DNA from: Tetracentron sinense | Lineage: Eukaryota; Streptophyta; Magnoliopsida; Trochodendrales; Trochodendraceae | Assembly (NCBI GenBank): GCA_015143295.1 | Contig: CM026562.1 | Coordinates: 14,412,041 to 14,476,040 of the forward strand | Length of the DNA: 64,000 bases | Direction: 5' to 3' | In this document: piece after piece, positions 23,525-34,486 of the stretch | Layout of the letters: each line of letters starts with the position of its first letter | Position numbering within the stretch: the first letter of the stretch is position 1 | The notes under the pieces: model-generated | What the model saw: only the letters and a program-made list of their open reading frames with translations | Told to the model about the DNA's origin: nothing | Databases searched by the model: none | Made by a program: the position numbers and the translations under genes

Positions 23525-24289
23525 TTGACTAATCAAAAAGCTAGAACTGAACAAAATAGGAAAAGGTCAAGGAGGACAAAAAGGAAAAAGGTTTCTAATA
23601 CACAGTTTAATGATCAAAGATCTAAACAAGGTTTAAAGACTGTGTATGTAAGAAAGGATGACCTGAAGTGCTTCGTCATACACACTGTCTTGAAAGCCCA
23701 AAACATAGAAATGTGGTACTTCGACAGTGGGTGTTCTCTGCATATGACAGGTAACAAGTCCTTATTTACTCAATTTGAGGACTGTCCAGATGGGACTGTT
23801 ACTTTTGGTGATGGAAGCAAGTCTTTAGTAAAGGGGAAGGGTATCATCGATTCACCAGGCATACCAAAATTGAAAGATGCCTTGTTTGTTGAAGGACTGA
23901 AAGCTAATTTAATTAGCATAAGTCAACTATGTGATGATAACCATGCTGTGCACTTTACCCAAAATAAATGCTTAGTCATTAATGGTAAAGGTAAGTGTGT
24001 TCTAGAAGGGTTAAGAACCACTGACAATTGCTATGGCTTAATTCTCAGTCCTAATCCCTCAAATGTCTGTTATAAGACTAAAATTGAGGAGGTTGATTTG
24101 TGGCACCGAAGACTAGGTCACATGAACTTCAAAGACCTATGTAAAATCTCTAAGCAAGAACTTGTAAGAGGTGTTCCCAAACTAGGAAAGCCTTCTACTG
24201 CTGTGTGTGGCCATGCCAAATTGGTAAACAAATTAGAACCCCACATAAGAAGACTTGAAGTATTGCTACTTCATATCCACTGGAATTAA
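23525..24289 (+). pseudogene. Sirevirus A protease and GAG-pre-integrase region
   Basis: Continues the gag reading frame after the stop at 23489. Aspartic protease active site DSG at residues 67-69 of this open segment (WYFDSGCSLHMTG); downstream is the copia GAG-pre-integrase domain (LWHRRLGHMNF, H and H of the zinc-binding HHCC motif). The expected CXXC half of HHCC is damaged near 24210-24220, where a frameshift separates this segment from the integrase core. There is no separate start codon; it would be made as part of a Gag-Pol polyprotein. Confidence 0.82.
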
Positions 24290-24294
24290 TTCAT

Positions 24295-26715
24295 ATGGAT
24301 CTTATGGGTCCTACAAGAACTGAAAGCCTAGGTGGAAAGCGATATATCCTAGTCATGGTTGATGATTTCTCAAGAATGTCATGGGTGGCATTTATAAGAG
24401 AGAAATCCGATGCTTTTGACAATTTCAAAAGTATTTGCTTGAAAATTCAAAATGAGAAAAGATGCCCAATCACTCGAATTCGAAGTGATCATGGAAAGGA
24501 GTTTGAAAACTCTAAGTACAACGACTTTTGTGATGAGTCGGGTATCAAACATGAATTTTCTGCACCTATTACACCTCAGCAGAATGGTGTAGTAGAGAGG
24601 AAGAACAGGGTTCTCCAAGAGATGGCTAGAGTTATGCTTCATAGCAACAATCTAGCTTCTCATTTCTGGGCTGAGGCAGTTAACACTGCTTGCTATATAG
24701 TTAATAGAGTTTTTGTAAGACCTGGAACAAGGAAAACCCCATATGAGTTATGGAATAACAAGAAACCTAGTGTCAAGTACTTTCGAGAATTCGGAAGTAA
24801 ATGCTATATCCTTAAGGATAGAGAGCAACTGGGCAAATTTGAATCCCGGAGTGATGAAGGGATATTTCTTGGATATTCCACCAACAGTAGAACTTATCGA
24901 GTGTATAACTTGAGAACCTCTACGATTATGGAGTCCATAAATGTAGTTGTGGATGACTCCGGTGTTGAAACTGTGCAACTTGAGGATGATGAAAGTGCTG
25001 AATATGAAAATGTTGAAACTGTTTCAACTCCACCTATAAATAAGCAATCATCTCCATCAAAACCTACACATTCTAGGGTCATGAGTCCTCACATCCCCAC
25101 TGATATAATTGGTGATGTTGAAAGTGGAGTGAGAACGAGAAAACAAATTGAAAATGAAGTTAGCTACATTTGCTATACTTCATCTTTTGAACCCAAGAAT
25201 GTAGCTGAAGCTCTTGCAGATGATAATTGGATAAATGCAATGCAAGAAGAGTTACTTCAGTTTACTAGGAATGATGTTTGGTATTTAGTACCTAGGCCTA
25301 ACAATACAAATGTGATTGGTACCAAATGGATTTTCAAGAATAAATCTGATGAAAAAGGTACTATCATAAGAAATAAGGCTAGGTTAGTTGCACAAGGATA
25401 CACCCAAATTGAAGGTATTGACTTCGATGAAACGTTTGCTCCTGTAGCCAGGCTAGAATCAATAAGAATTCTTCTAGCTGTGGCTTGCCATATGAAATTC
25501 AAACTTTTTCAAATGGATGTTAAGAGTGTCTTTCTGAATGGCATTCTACATGAGGAAGTCTATGTGGAACAACCAAAAGGGTTTGAAGATCCACATCACC
25601 TTGATCAAGTCTATCGGCTAAAAAGGGCCCTCTATGGTTTAAAGCAAGCTCCAAGAGCTTGGTATGAGAGGCTGACTACTTATCTCTTGGAAAATAGATT
25701 TTCGAGAGGGGGAGTAGACAGAACCCTTTTCATAAAGAATGTGAAAGGTGATATTGTCATTGCCCAGATATATGTTGATGACATAGTGTTTGGTTCCACA
25801 TTAGACTTACATGCTCTTTCATTTGCTGAATAAATGAAAAATGAATTTGAAATGAGCATGGTTGGTGAGCTAAGTTTCTTCCTTGGTCTTCAGATCAAGC
25901 AATTGGATTCTGGGATCTCAGTATCTCAAATCAAATATGCTAAAAATCTAGTGAAGAAATTTTGCATGAGCTCTGCTAAGCATGTAAGAACTCCTATGAG
26001 TTCTACTACAAAACTTAGTAAAGATGCTACAGGCAAAGATGTTGATCAAACTTCTTATAGAAGCATGATTGGTAGTTTACTCTACCTAACTGCTACTAGA
26101 CCTGATATAACCTTTAGTGTTGGTGCATGTGCCCGCTATCAAGCGAGCCCAAAAGAGTCCCACTTACTTGCAGTTAAGCGTATCATTCGATATGTGAGTG
26201 GAACTCTATCATTTGGACTCTTGTATTCTTTTGATACAAATGCCACGATAGTTGGATATTCCGATGCCGATTGGGCCGGAAATGCTGATGATAGGAAAAG
26301 CACCTCTGGAGGATGTTTCTATATTCGAAACTGCTTAGTTGCTTGGCTTAGCAAAAAGCAGAATTCAATTTCATTGTCCACTGCAGAAGCTGAATACATA
26401 GCAGCTGGCAGTTGTTGCACTCAACTTCTGTGGATGAAGCAGATGTTGAATGATTACGGGATTGAACAGAGCACTATGACTGTGTATTGTGATAATTCAA
26501 GTGCTATCAATATTTCCAAAAATCCCGTTCAACATTCTCGCACAAAACACATAGACATAAGACATCACTTCATCCGTGATCTTGTTGAGCAAAAGATTGT
26601 GTCTATAGAGTATGTCCAAACAGAGAATCAATTTGCGGACATTCTAACAAAACCCTTAGATTCCCTTAGGTTTGAACTCCTTAGGAAATCCATAGGTTTG
26701 TGCGGAGTTGAGTAA
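24295..26715 (+). pseudogene. pol: Sirevirus A integrase-RT-RNase H, one stop
   Basis: The first open segment (512 aa) has the integrase catalytic triad at D2, D65 and E101 (spacing 62 and 35), the copia RT core from about residue 300, and the RT catalytic YVDD at about 493-496. A TAA at 25831-25833 interrupts the same frame just after the YVDD motif. The second segment (293 aa from 25834) finishes RT and holds RNase H (SDADWAG near 143, STAEAEY near 182, YCDNSSA near 218), ending at a natural stop. Order IN-RT-RH is diagnostic of Ty1/copia. The intact-looking domains and single stop indicate recent decay. Confidence 0.9.
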
Positions 26716-27899
26716 AGATGTACTTGTTTCTTAGCCTATGTGTTCTTCATGTTCTATTTATGTCATAGAGCTATTTTTTTTGTTATTTTCTTTAATTAAT
26801 AAAAATCCAAAAACATTCAAAAAATAAAAAAAAAATATTGTAAAAAATAATGTGTATGTATGACCTTCTTTCCAATCATTTTGCTTAAAGTTATTTCTTT
26901 GAAATCATATTTGAACATATAATGCAAGGATAAATATTTCATAGGATTGGATAAATTAGGATAGGTCAACTGTTGGTTTGATCTTGTGATTGAATTTGGT
27001 CATGCTAACTAATCTCAGTTAGAGTTGAGTAAACAAAGATGTTATCTAATGCACATGCACTCTAACTAATTCTTTAGATGGTATTAGTTCCTATTTAAAG
27101 GTTCTGATATTACACCATATGGTTCCCTAGATTAATCAAATCTAGTATAACCAATGTCATAAAAAATTCCATAAGGTGAGCCCCCTAGTTATAAAAATTA
27201 TTGACATGGAGAGGACTACCTGTGAGTTTGTGTGATAGCTACTAGTGAATGCAAACAGTGAGTAATGGCTACCTAGACAAACAGTAGGTATCTATATGGA
27301 TTGCTAGTGTGAAAGCCCCCACTGTCATTAGAAAGAGCTACCTTCTCACTTGAGTGAACGTCACCAATGTGCTAAAAACTATATATGTGTACTCCAAAAA
27401 GAATTTTAACAATGAGTACAATTTGACTGAAAAAGAAATGAAATAAATTTTTTAGTCAAATTTGGGGTAAAAATTGCTCATCATATAAGTATGGATGTTT
27501 ATTGGTTTTAAAACTAGTTTTTGAAAATTTTAGAGTCTCATTTGAGCTATAATGTCAAAATCTAGCTTAAGGAAGGAAACCAATTCAAAGAGTCAAGTAA
27601 TGAATTTTGATTTCACACTCACATTACTTCTAATTGTTTCTTGACTCTGATTGTGAATTTGATGCAAATACCATATTTAATCACCGGTGAAAATCAATTA
27701 TTGTTTACATAATCCTTGTTTATGACTGTACTTGATATATCAATTCTTGGGTGATTATTCTTTATGATTTTAATGAAATCAATTATTGCAAATTTTTTGG
27801 TGACTTGGTTATTTTGAGGTGAAAATGAGTTTTTAATGTATCGTTGGTTGAGGGGGAGAAATGGTTTTAAAAGCAAAATTTTTGAAAATTTTTTAGACC
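26716..27899 (+). other. Sirevirus A spacer between pol and env-like ORF
   Basis: About 1.2 kb of non-coding DNA with A/T-rich runs and no ORF over 60 codons of note. Its end carries a purine tract GAGGGGGAGAAATGG (about 27850-27864), resembling the terminal polypurine tract; multiple such tracts are a Sirevirus trait. Confidence 0.6.
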
Positions 27900-27958
27900 A
27901 CCGATCGCTCAGTGTTAAAGACCAATCGATCGGTCTTTCGTGAACAGAGTTATAAAAC
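27900..27958 (+). promoter_or_regulatory. Possible internal promoter before env-like ORF
   Basis: Two palindromes of the LTR A type, ACCGATCGCTCAGT (27900-27913) and ACCAATCGATCGGT (27921-27934), followed by TTATAAAAC at 27950-27958, about 190 bp before the ATG at 28148. It looks like a reduced copy of the LTR module. Promoter activity is an inference. Confidence 0.5.
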
Positions 27959-28147
27959 CCTCATTTCTATTTTTTTGTTCACTTCTTCTCCGAACTCTAG
28001 AGCGATCTCTCGGTTACCTCTCCTCCAAATCCTTCTTACGGTCATTCCATTCAACTCTAAGGGTTTCCCAAGCATCAAAAAGGTAAGCCTTGTATGTTTT
28101 CTTGCATATAGGTTGAATTTCTCATCTAGGGCTTCGACTGTTCATCC

Positions 28148-29437
28148 ATGGCTTTCCTTTTGTCCTTAATCCTTCTAGCCTATCTCATGTCTGGTGTTCC
28201 CAAATGCAGGAGGTTGGTCCTCAACAACCAAGAGTACCCTCCTGAAGATGAGCAAAACCAAGAGCCTTTTACTTTCACTCCAATAGGGCATGGTATTTCA
28301 ATTAGGGACAGGCCAATTCGTAGAATGATAGATTCTACAACTGAGAATCAACAAAAATCTTTGGCTGATAAAACTCGGAAAAATAAAGGTAAAGCTTCAT
28401 CTTCCCAGTCCAGTCAGTTATCTCAGTTCATAAGTCCTACTGCTACTCAACTCTATAGTGAGTATTTTAGCAAGAAAGGTGTAATGGTTGAAAGGGACAT
28501 TCAAATTGCCGATTTTGGTGATTATTATCTTCCTAAACTCATTTCAGATCGTAAATGGGAAGGTATACTTACCTTATCCGGTCCTGCTTCTGTCCAGTTA
28601 GTTAGGGAATTTTACTCTAATTTTTCTGAAATCAACCATAAAAAATGGTCATTCAAATCTCGAGCATTAGAACAATCTGTTGTCATAAATGCTGATTTGA
28701 TTTCTAAATTCCTTGGCTGTCCTCGAGTTCCAAATGCATATTATCCTTATAATTATAAGAGTGATGAGAATAAAGACACCATGGAACATGTTGTTACCTT
28801 TCTTTGTGGTACTCCTACGTTTTGGGTTGGGTCTCTTATTGAAGTGGCGAAACTCACTAAGGATGCTAGACTAGTAAACCTAGTTATGAGTGCAAATATC
28901 CATCCAAAGGTTCATACTGCGGACCTTAGGGAAGATAGAGCTAGGTTTCTATTTAGTCTTCTACGTGGGCGTGATATTGATCTTGCCGCTCACATCATTG
29001 ACTTGATGATCCAAGCCCATCAAACTGTTACAGCAGTTGGAGCCCTACCATTTGGTTCACTCATCACTAAACTTCTTGGTTCTCAAGGATTTATCGCTCC
29101 TCCTGGTATTCCTACTCGAGTTCCTAAGGGTCCAATCAACAAAAAGACCCTAGCTCAGAGTTTTTCACATGCCTCAGTTCGAGATACAGAGGAGGGAGCA
29201 AAAGTTGGTGCTGGGTCATCTCGTCCTCCTCCGGCCACTATGGATGATCTTGCCAGGATGATACGAGAGATGCAGATGGATCTCAGGACTCATGTTTCGT
29301 CATATGAGGAGTTTACTACAGAAGTTCGTGGTAGACTTGGATCTCTCGATACAGCAATGCTGGGCGTACAGAGAGATGTTCGGGATTTTCGAGCTTACTA
29401 TGAGTCCCAGCTCACTTCTGATGATGAGCAGGAGTGA
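28148..29437 (+). CDS. Sirevirus env-like ORF, 429 aa, intact
   Basis: Open for 429 codons with no stop or frameshift, in contrast to gag-pol. It lies after pol and before the 3' LTR, the position of the env-like gene of Sireviruses. Residues about 3-17 form a hydrophobic segment resembling a signal or membrane anchor; about 110-290 resemble the domain annotated in plants as putative plant transposon protein (REDRARFLFSLLRGRDIDLA is the clearest stretch); 365-420 form an amphipathic, heptad-like C-terminus likely to be a coiled coil. A possible intron (donor at 28083, acceptor at 28209) would remove the start codon and the hydrophobic segment, so the N-terminus is uncertain. Envelope function has not been shown for this class; membrane role is speculative. 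Confidence 0.78.
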   Translation: MAFLLSLILLAYLMSGVPKCRRLVLNNQEYPPEDEQNQEPFTFTPIGHGISIRDRPIRRMIDSTTENQQKSLADKTRKNKGKASSSQSSQLSQFISPTATQLYSEYFSKKGVMVERDIQIADFGDYYLPKLISDRKWEGILTLSGPASVQLVREFYSNFSEINHKKWSFKSRALEQSVVINADLISKFLGCPRVPNAYYPYNYKSDENKDTMEHVVTFLCGTPTFWVGSLIEVAKLTKDARLVNLVMSANIHPKVHTADLREDRARFLFSLLRGRDIDLAAHIIDLMIQAHQTVTAVGALPFGSLITKLLGSQGFIAPPGIPTRVPKGPINKKTLAQSFSHASVRDTEEGAKVGAGSSRPPPATMDDLARMIREMQMDLRTHVSSYEEFTTEVRGRLGSLDTAMLGVQRDVRDFRAYYESQLTSDDEQE

Positions 29438-30015
29438 TAGTTAGATTGATGTACTAGGATAGAAACTCCTTCTGGTTCATGTGTATATTTTGGATTTTAT
29501 CTTAGTTCTAGTTTTTGTTTGACATTTCGATGTATTTTGTCTTGGTTGTACTTAGTACAAACCTATTTGGCTGTTTTAACTTGGTATGGATTTTTGCATT
29601 TGGATGGTTTCTTATATCTCATCTCATTTGTGTTTATGCGTTAATTTTATTGTTAATAGTCCGCCTTTGGCATTTCGAGCCAGAAAGGGGGAGAGTGCAT
29701 GATAACACATGGATATGATATGATGATTTTGTGGACGTGGATGATAATTGTGTGGATGATGTTATGGAAACATACTTAACATGTTATGGATATTTCCCAT
29801 ATTTTATTTCTCATGCTTCACAGGTTTTTGATTTAGCATGTGCAGGCAAACAGGTTCTAAGTTTGGTGAATCATGACAAGCTAACATGTCAAAAGTCATG
29901 TAATTATTTTTGGGTCATGTAAAGGTCAATTTTCCATTTTTGAATCATTTGGGAAAATTTGAACCTAGTATATGAGTTAGTCTTGTTTTGTCCCGGAATT
30001 GCCAAAGGGGGAGAT
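29438..30015 (+). other. Sirevirus A 3' untranslated region with two polypurine tracts
   Basis: Non-coding. AAAGGGGGAGAG at about 29685-29696 and AAAGGGGGAGA at 30004-30014; the second abuts the 3' LTR and is the functional-position polypurine tract. Confidence 0.75.
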
Positions 30016-31241
30016 TGTAAATCCCTAAATAGGTGTTGGCAAATTCCGTGATCATTAGATAGGTCATGTGAGTCGAGTCGTCGAGTCATGTTCAACTTGT
30101 CAGAAGAGAAGAGCTAAAGCTTAAAGAAGATTGAAGAAAGTGAAGAAAAAGCTCCTACTCTGGATCTAGAAAGGTAATGGACTTAGAGACCCCTACCCAG
30201 GTTGGATTTGGCTTAGATAACTCTAAACATACCTAGGAGGATAGTTTTAAACCTAACAAAGTTGTTTGATCTTAGTTGAATCAAATAAACATGAAAAGAC
30301 ATATGGTTTGAAAAAATTCTGTCTCAACCGATCGCTCGGTATTGAGACCGATCGATCAGTGGCTTACCGAGCGATCGGTGGCTATCAACTGGACAAAAAT
30401 TTTGTATGGGGTATTTTTCCAGAGAGATGATTTTTAACCGAGCGATCGGTCATGAGAACCGAGCGATCCGTTTTGGACCGAGCGATCGGTAATGAGCACC
30501 GATCGATCGGTCCCCGTAAAAAGAATTTTTATTTTTCTGGATTCTTTTTTAAACCCTATATAAACAACTTTTTGGAGACCTAATTCGTGTCTTTGATTTT
30601 TTTGAAAGAGTAGAGGTCTGAGAAACTCCTCTAGGGTTTTTCCTATTGTTCTATTAGATCTTTGTTGATCCCTCCTCTTTCTTTGATCCTAGAGAATGCA
30701 AGTATAGATCTAAACCTTTGATCTTGCATTGTGTAATCTCAGATCTGTATGAGATCCCTCTAGGGTTTGAAACTTCCTAAATTGATTCACAACCCTACAC
30801 CTTGTGTGTGTGTCCGGTGTTTGATCCGGAGCCTTCGTGAAAGGAGATCGATCGTGTGTGATCGTGGTTTTGAAGTAGCTTGAGAAGATTTGGTCGGTGT
30901 GGAACCGAAGCTGCTACGGCGGAGATCGAACCTGCTGGTTCGTGGAAATCAAGAGTAAGAGTCTATACCTAGGAACGTCGTTTCTGTTTTGGTAAGGTCT
31001 TGTCTTGTACTTGATATCTTTTCATAGTGAAGTTTATTGCTAGACAAGGTCCCGTGGTTTTTTCCCGTTAGGGTTTTCCACGTAAAAATCTTCTGTGTTT
31101 GATTTGTGTGGATTGTCTGAGTGAATTGTTCATTGATTTCTAAACATATTAATTGAAAAATTAAAATTTGTTAGAAATTATTAGATAGACCTATTCACCC
31201 CCCCTCTAGGTCTTAGAGATCATTGATCTGGATAAATTTCA
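30016..31241 (+). repeat. Sirevirus A 3' LTR
   Basis: 1226 bp, nearly identical to 20134-21365; part of the length difference lies in the terminal C-run. Palindrome module at 30327-30513 and TATA box at 30556-30565. Confidence 0.93.
30327..30513 (+). promoter_or_regulatory. Palindrome module of Sirevirus A 3' LTR
   Basis: Same seven palindromes and spacer as in the 5' LTR, with two substitutions seen: one in the GCTATCGACTGG block (reads GCTATCAACTGG) and one in the last palindrome. Confidence 0.75.
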
Positions 31242-31617
31242 GTAGGCTTGCTGCGATCGATCACAAACTCACCCGAATGTTTTTCCAGATTTTTCCTTGA
31301 TTTCGACTGTCTACAATCGATCGTAGGCTTGCTGCGATCAATCTCAAACTTACCCGAATGTTTCCCTAGATTTATCCCTGACTATGATCGATTGCACACC
31401 ATCTGCAATCGATCAAAACTTCCTTTTTCTCATTTTTTTCATTCGTAGACCCTTTGCAGTGTTTTCACTCTCCTTAGGGCACTAACCCACCTACATACCA
31501 CACATAGTTTGTTATCAACCATTTTTCTCATTAATCTAAATTCAAAATACATGAAAAGCCATTTGGCCTTGAAAAACACTATTCACCAACTATGTAAATG
31601 AGTTTCGGGGTTCTACA
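31242..31617 (-). mobile_element. Gypsy LTR E, right (U3) part
   Basis: Resumes with the duplicated GTAGG and runs to CGGGGTTCTACA at 31617, the U3 terminus. It contains further GCGATCGATC dyads (31253-31425). Confidence 0.78.
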
Positions 31618-31995
31618 CTGAAAGTGGACTAAGTCTAGGGAGGATTGTTCCCTTGTAATGTTTGATCTCGATCCAGAAGAGAGATTATAAAGATTTGATC
31701 TTCACCCGGAAAAAAATCGGTGATTGAATAAATCATGGTGAATCCTTGAGCAGGGAAGCTTAAGACCCACGTACGCGGGTTGCCAAACCTCGAGAACAAC
31801 ACCGTGTGTCAACTTGTGTTTACATTCTCTCTCCCTTCTCTTTACATTCTTGTTTATATTGTTTGAGTAGAATTGTTTAATTTTTAATTCCTTTTAACTA
31901 GGTTTAGTTAAAATTCCGCTTAAGGAATTACGAAGAATTTTAATTTGGCATAGACCCTATTCACCCCCCCTCTAGGGTCCAATCCTTGGGCAACA
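31618..31995 (+). mobile_element. Sirevirus B 3' LTR, right part
   Basis: Homologous to 5225-5669 of the solo LTR B: shared GATTATAAAGATTTG, the CACCCCCCCTCTAGGGTC landmark and the GGGCAACA end. Completes the LTR that began at 17433. Confidence 0.78.
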
Positions 31996-32729
31996 AATGG
32001 GGGGATTGACCTCCTCCTTATGTAGAGGAGGAAGGGGTGAGTCACCATATGAGGTGTGGGGCCCCATGACAACAACGATGACATCATCTGTCATGTCATC
32101 ACACTCTTAGTTGACCGTTTTCTCACTTTTTCATGCGTAAAATCCCCAGAAACCTGCGAAACGAATAGCGATAGTGCCGAAATTTTAGGTGACCGTATAA
32201 AGGGGTAGTCCGATAGCCGTTGTGCGAATTTCGGGGAAAATGTTGAGTTTTGATATTAAAACCGAAGTCTGGAAGAAAATTACAAAACCCACAAATTTCC
32301 TGGTTTTGGATATTAAATATGTCGGTTTTCACGTTTTGAGTTGTAATAAAGCTAAGACGACAGGCAGTCGTTCATATGGCCGACCGACACGCGGTGTGTG
32401 AGTTTCGAAGATTTCTATTGCGGCAATCAGTAAATATTGAGTACCGACTGAATTTCGGAACCCGTGGATTTCCTGGTTTTCTTACGTACAAGGCCCCCAT
32501 GGTTTCGCAAATTGATACGTGAAGAGCCGGCAATGACAGTTAATCGCTCAGATAGACGACCTGCACACTGTGTGCAATTTTTGGAGAAAAATGCTGAATT
32601 TTACCGATACAAATCCAGTCCCACACAAAAACCAAATTCCCACATAGTTTATCACTTTTAGGATAATTCATCGCAGCTAAGGGCCAATAACCCCAAAATT
32701 TTATTATATTAAAATTCTGGGTCGTTATA
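31996..32729 (-). mobile_element. LTR2 of tandem array, right (U3) part
   Basis: Matches 12495-13235 of LTR1, starting with a TATA-like CTTATGTAGAGG and ending at GGGTCGTTATA. It directly precedes the polypurine tract of copy 2, so LTR2 serves as 5' LTR of copy 1 and 3' LTR of copy 2. Confidence 0.75.
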
Positions 32730-33169
32730 ATTCTCCCCTCCTTACAAAAAGTTTCATCCTCAAAATTTGATTCAACTTGTATCTTCCAATAATGGAGGTA
32801 ACCCAAATAGTTCTTAAATTTTCTCATTCCACCAATATCACCTTAAGGGTACGAGAGTGCTACGCGATCTATCAGTATGTAATCCTCAATGGTCCAAATT
32901 ATCCTTGAAACTTTTCATATCTAGTGATAGTTCTCATTTGCTTTACCGTTATACTTTATAACCATTCAAACACAGTACAAAATATATTGATACCATTTAA
33001 AACAACTTTTAGTCTTTACATATTAACAAAGGACGGAAATACAAAACATACATCGGCAAAACAAAAGTATCTAAAGTCTATCTCTACCGATATCCTCATT
33101 GTGTTGGATTTCTTCCTATGAAATTAAGAAGACATGACCCTTTCCTCCTCCACCTGGCTATTGCTCCAA

Positions 33170-34061
33170 GGTTGGGCAATATTTCTTTATATACCCCGGC
33201 TTGCCACACTGGAAGCAAACCCCTACCCTACAATCTTCGGTCTGATGGTACCGACCAAAATGCCACATTTTCACTAATTCAATACTTTTGAACTATTACC
33301 TTTACCTGAATCTTCAAACTTCCTCTTCTTGTCATCCTCCAATTCTTTCTTTTCCCATGACCTTTCAGTTGATTCATTTCCCTTATCTCCAGATGATTTC
33401 TACATTTCATCATGCACTTTTTCCACTCTTACTGCTCAATCTAACATTTTCGGAAAGGATGTGAATCTTTGCACCGCCAGTTTTCCTTTAATTTTTGGCT
33501 TCAATCCATCTCAAACTTATCGACTCTCCAATGTTCGTCCTCGACAAGTCTTGTTGCAAAGAAGGAGAGTTGATTGAACTTTTTTTCATACTTGCTAACA
33601 GACATGTTTCCTTGAGCCAGCTGAAGGAATTCCATTTCCTTTGTCTTTACCATTGAGACCGAGAAATATTTCTCATAGAACAACTTCGTAAACTTCTCCC
33701 AGGTGATAGGTTTCAGGTTAGCCAGAATTTTCCTCTCCATTGTTGTCCACCAGTGTTCGGCCTCTTCTTCTAGCATAAAGATCGCTAGCTCTGGCTTAAG
33801 TTCCTCAGGGCATGCCATAGCTCAAAAAATCTTTTTGATTCCTCGGATCGAGTTTTTAGCCACTAATGGATCGGTGGCACTAGGGAATGATGTTGGTTTG
33901 AGTTTCCTGAACTTCTCAAGCCTACTTCCATTCCCCTGTCCTTGCACTGGGACAATAGCACTGCGAGTTCCACTCTATTGTTATTGTATCAACTTGGCTA
34001 GAGCAATGATAGCCTCAAATGCTCCGACCAGGGTATTTTCAGGCGCTCGTCTAAGCAGCAT
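33170..34061 (-). pseudogene. gag: Gypsy gag, gag-only element copy 2 (broken)
   Basis: Second internal region of the array (32730-34394). The ATG is at 34061. The longest open piece (33501-33818, 105 aa) holds the Gag domain (EEEAEHWWTTM, QGNMSVSKYEKKFNQL) without the two stops seen in copy 1. The frame is damaged near 33840 and 33990 and again before the nucleocapsid, where FQCGKPGY at about 33210 marks the zinc knuckle. As in copy 1, there is no protease, RT, RNase H or integrase: the region passes from the end of Gag to the polypurine tract (32730-32745). It would depend on a related autonomous element for replication enzymes. Confidence 0.75.
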
Positions 34062-34377
34062 TATGTTCCTATTATGAAAACAACCAGGTTTTAGTATTTC
34101 GCAATAGGGACATCAAAATAAATAAAATGTCATCCAAAATATCTCACTTGCCTATCCTAGTTAGTCTAATCATGTTTAATCCTCTTCCAATCTGATTAGA
34201 CTATCTCTTACGCCCTCTTGGAGATGATCTATATCTCCGGTGTTCAATCCTAACTTACACGCATGGTTTCTAATCGTCATCTGATTCGAAACTGACAGTG
34301 TACGACAATCCTAATTGCATCTAATGTTCTATTAAAATCTATATCAGATACAATTTGTGATGATGGTTATTATTTTT

Positions 34378-34390
34378 AGCTCTGATACCA
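34378..34390 (-). promoter_or_regulatory. Primer-binding site, initiator Met tRNA (copy 2)
   Basis: The minus strand reads TGGTATCAGAGCT, 4 nt from the LTR3 edge. Confidence 0.85.
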
Positions 34391-34394
34391 ACTA

Positions 34395-34486
34395 TGATGC
34401 CCTGAACTCGTGCCTTAGGGAATCATGTCCCGTTCATCATTAACACATAGCGGAAGACTTTGTCGGCCAAAATTGTGGGAAATTTT
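34395..34486 (-). mobile_element. LTR3 of tandem array, U5 fragment
   Basis: Similar to the first 90 bp of LTR2 (TGATGCCC versus TGACGCCC, then GGGAATCAT and TTAACACA). It is cut at 34487 by gypsy LTR F. Confidence 0.7.

Larger units (their letters stand above)
20134..31241 (+). mobile_element. Full-length Sirevirus A (Ty1/copia), 11.1 kb
   Basis: Complete element: 5' LTR 20134-21365, primer site, gag, protease-integrase-RT-RNase H, a long spacer, an env-like ORF, polypurine tract and 3' LTR 30016-31241, flanked by the exact duplication GTAGG (20129-20133 and 31242-31246). The copia order (integrase before RT), very long coiled-coil Gag, env-like gene after pol and repeated polypurine tracts all fit the Sirevirus genus. 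The two LTRs differ at only about 14 positions by eye over some 1.2 kb, so insertion was recent, yet gag-pol carries four in-frame stops and at least two frameshifts. The env-like frame is open. Confidence 0.92.
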
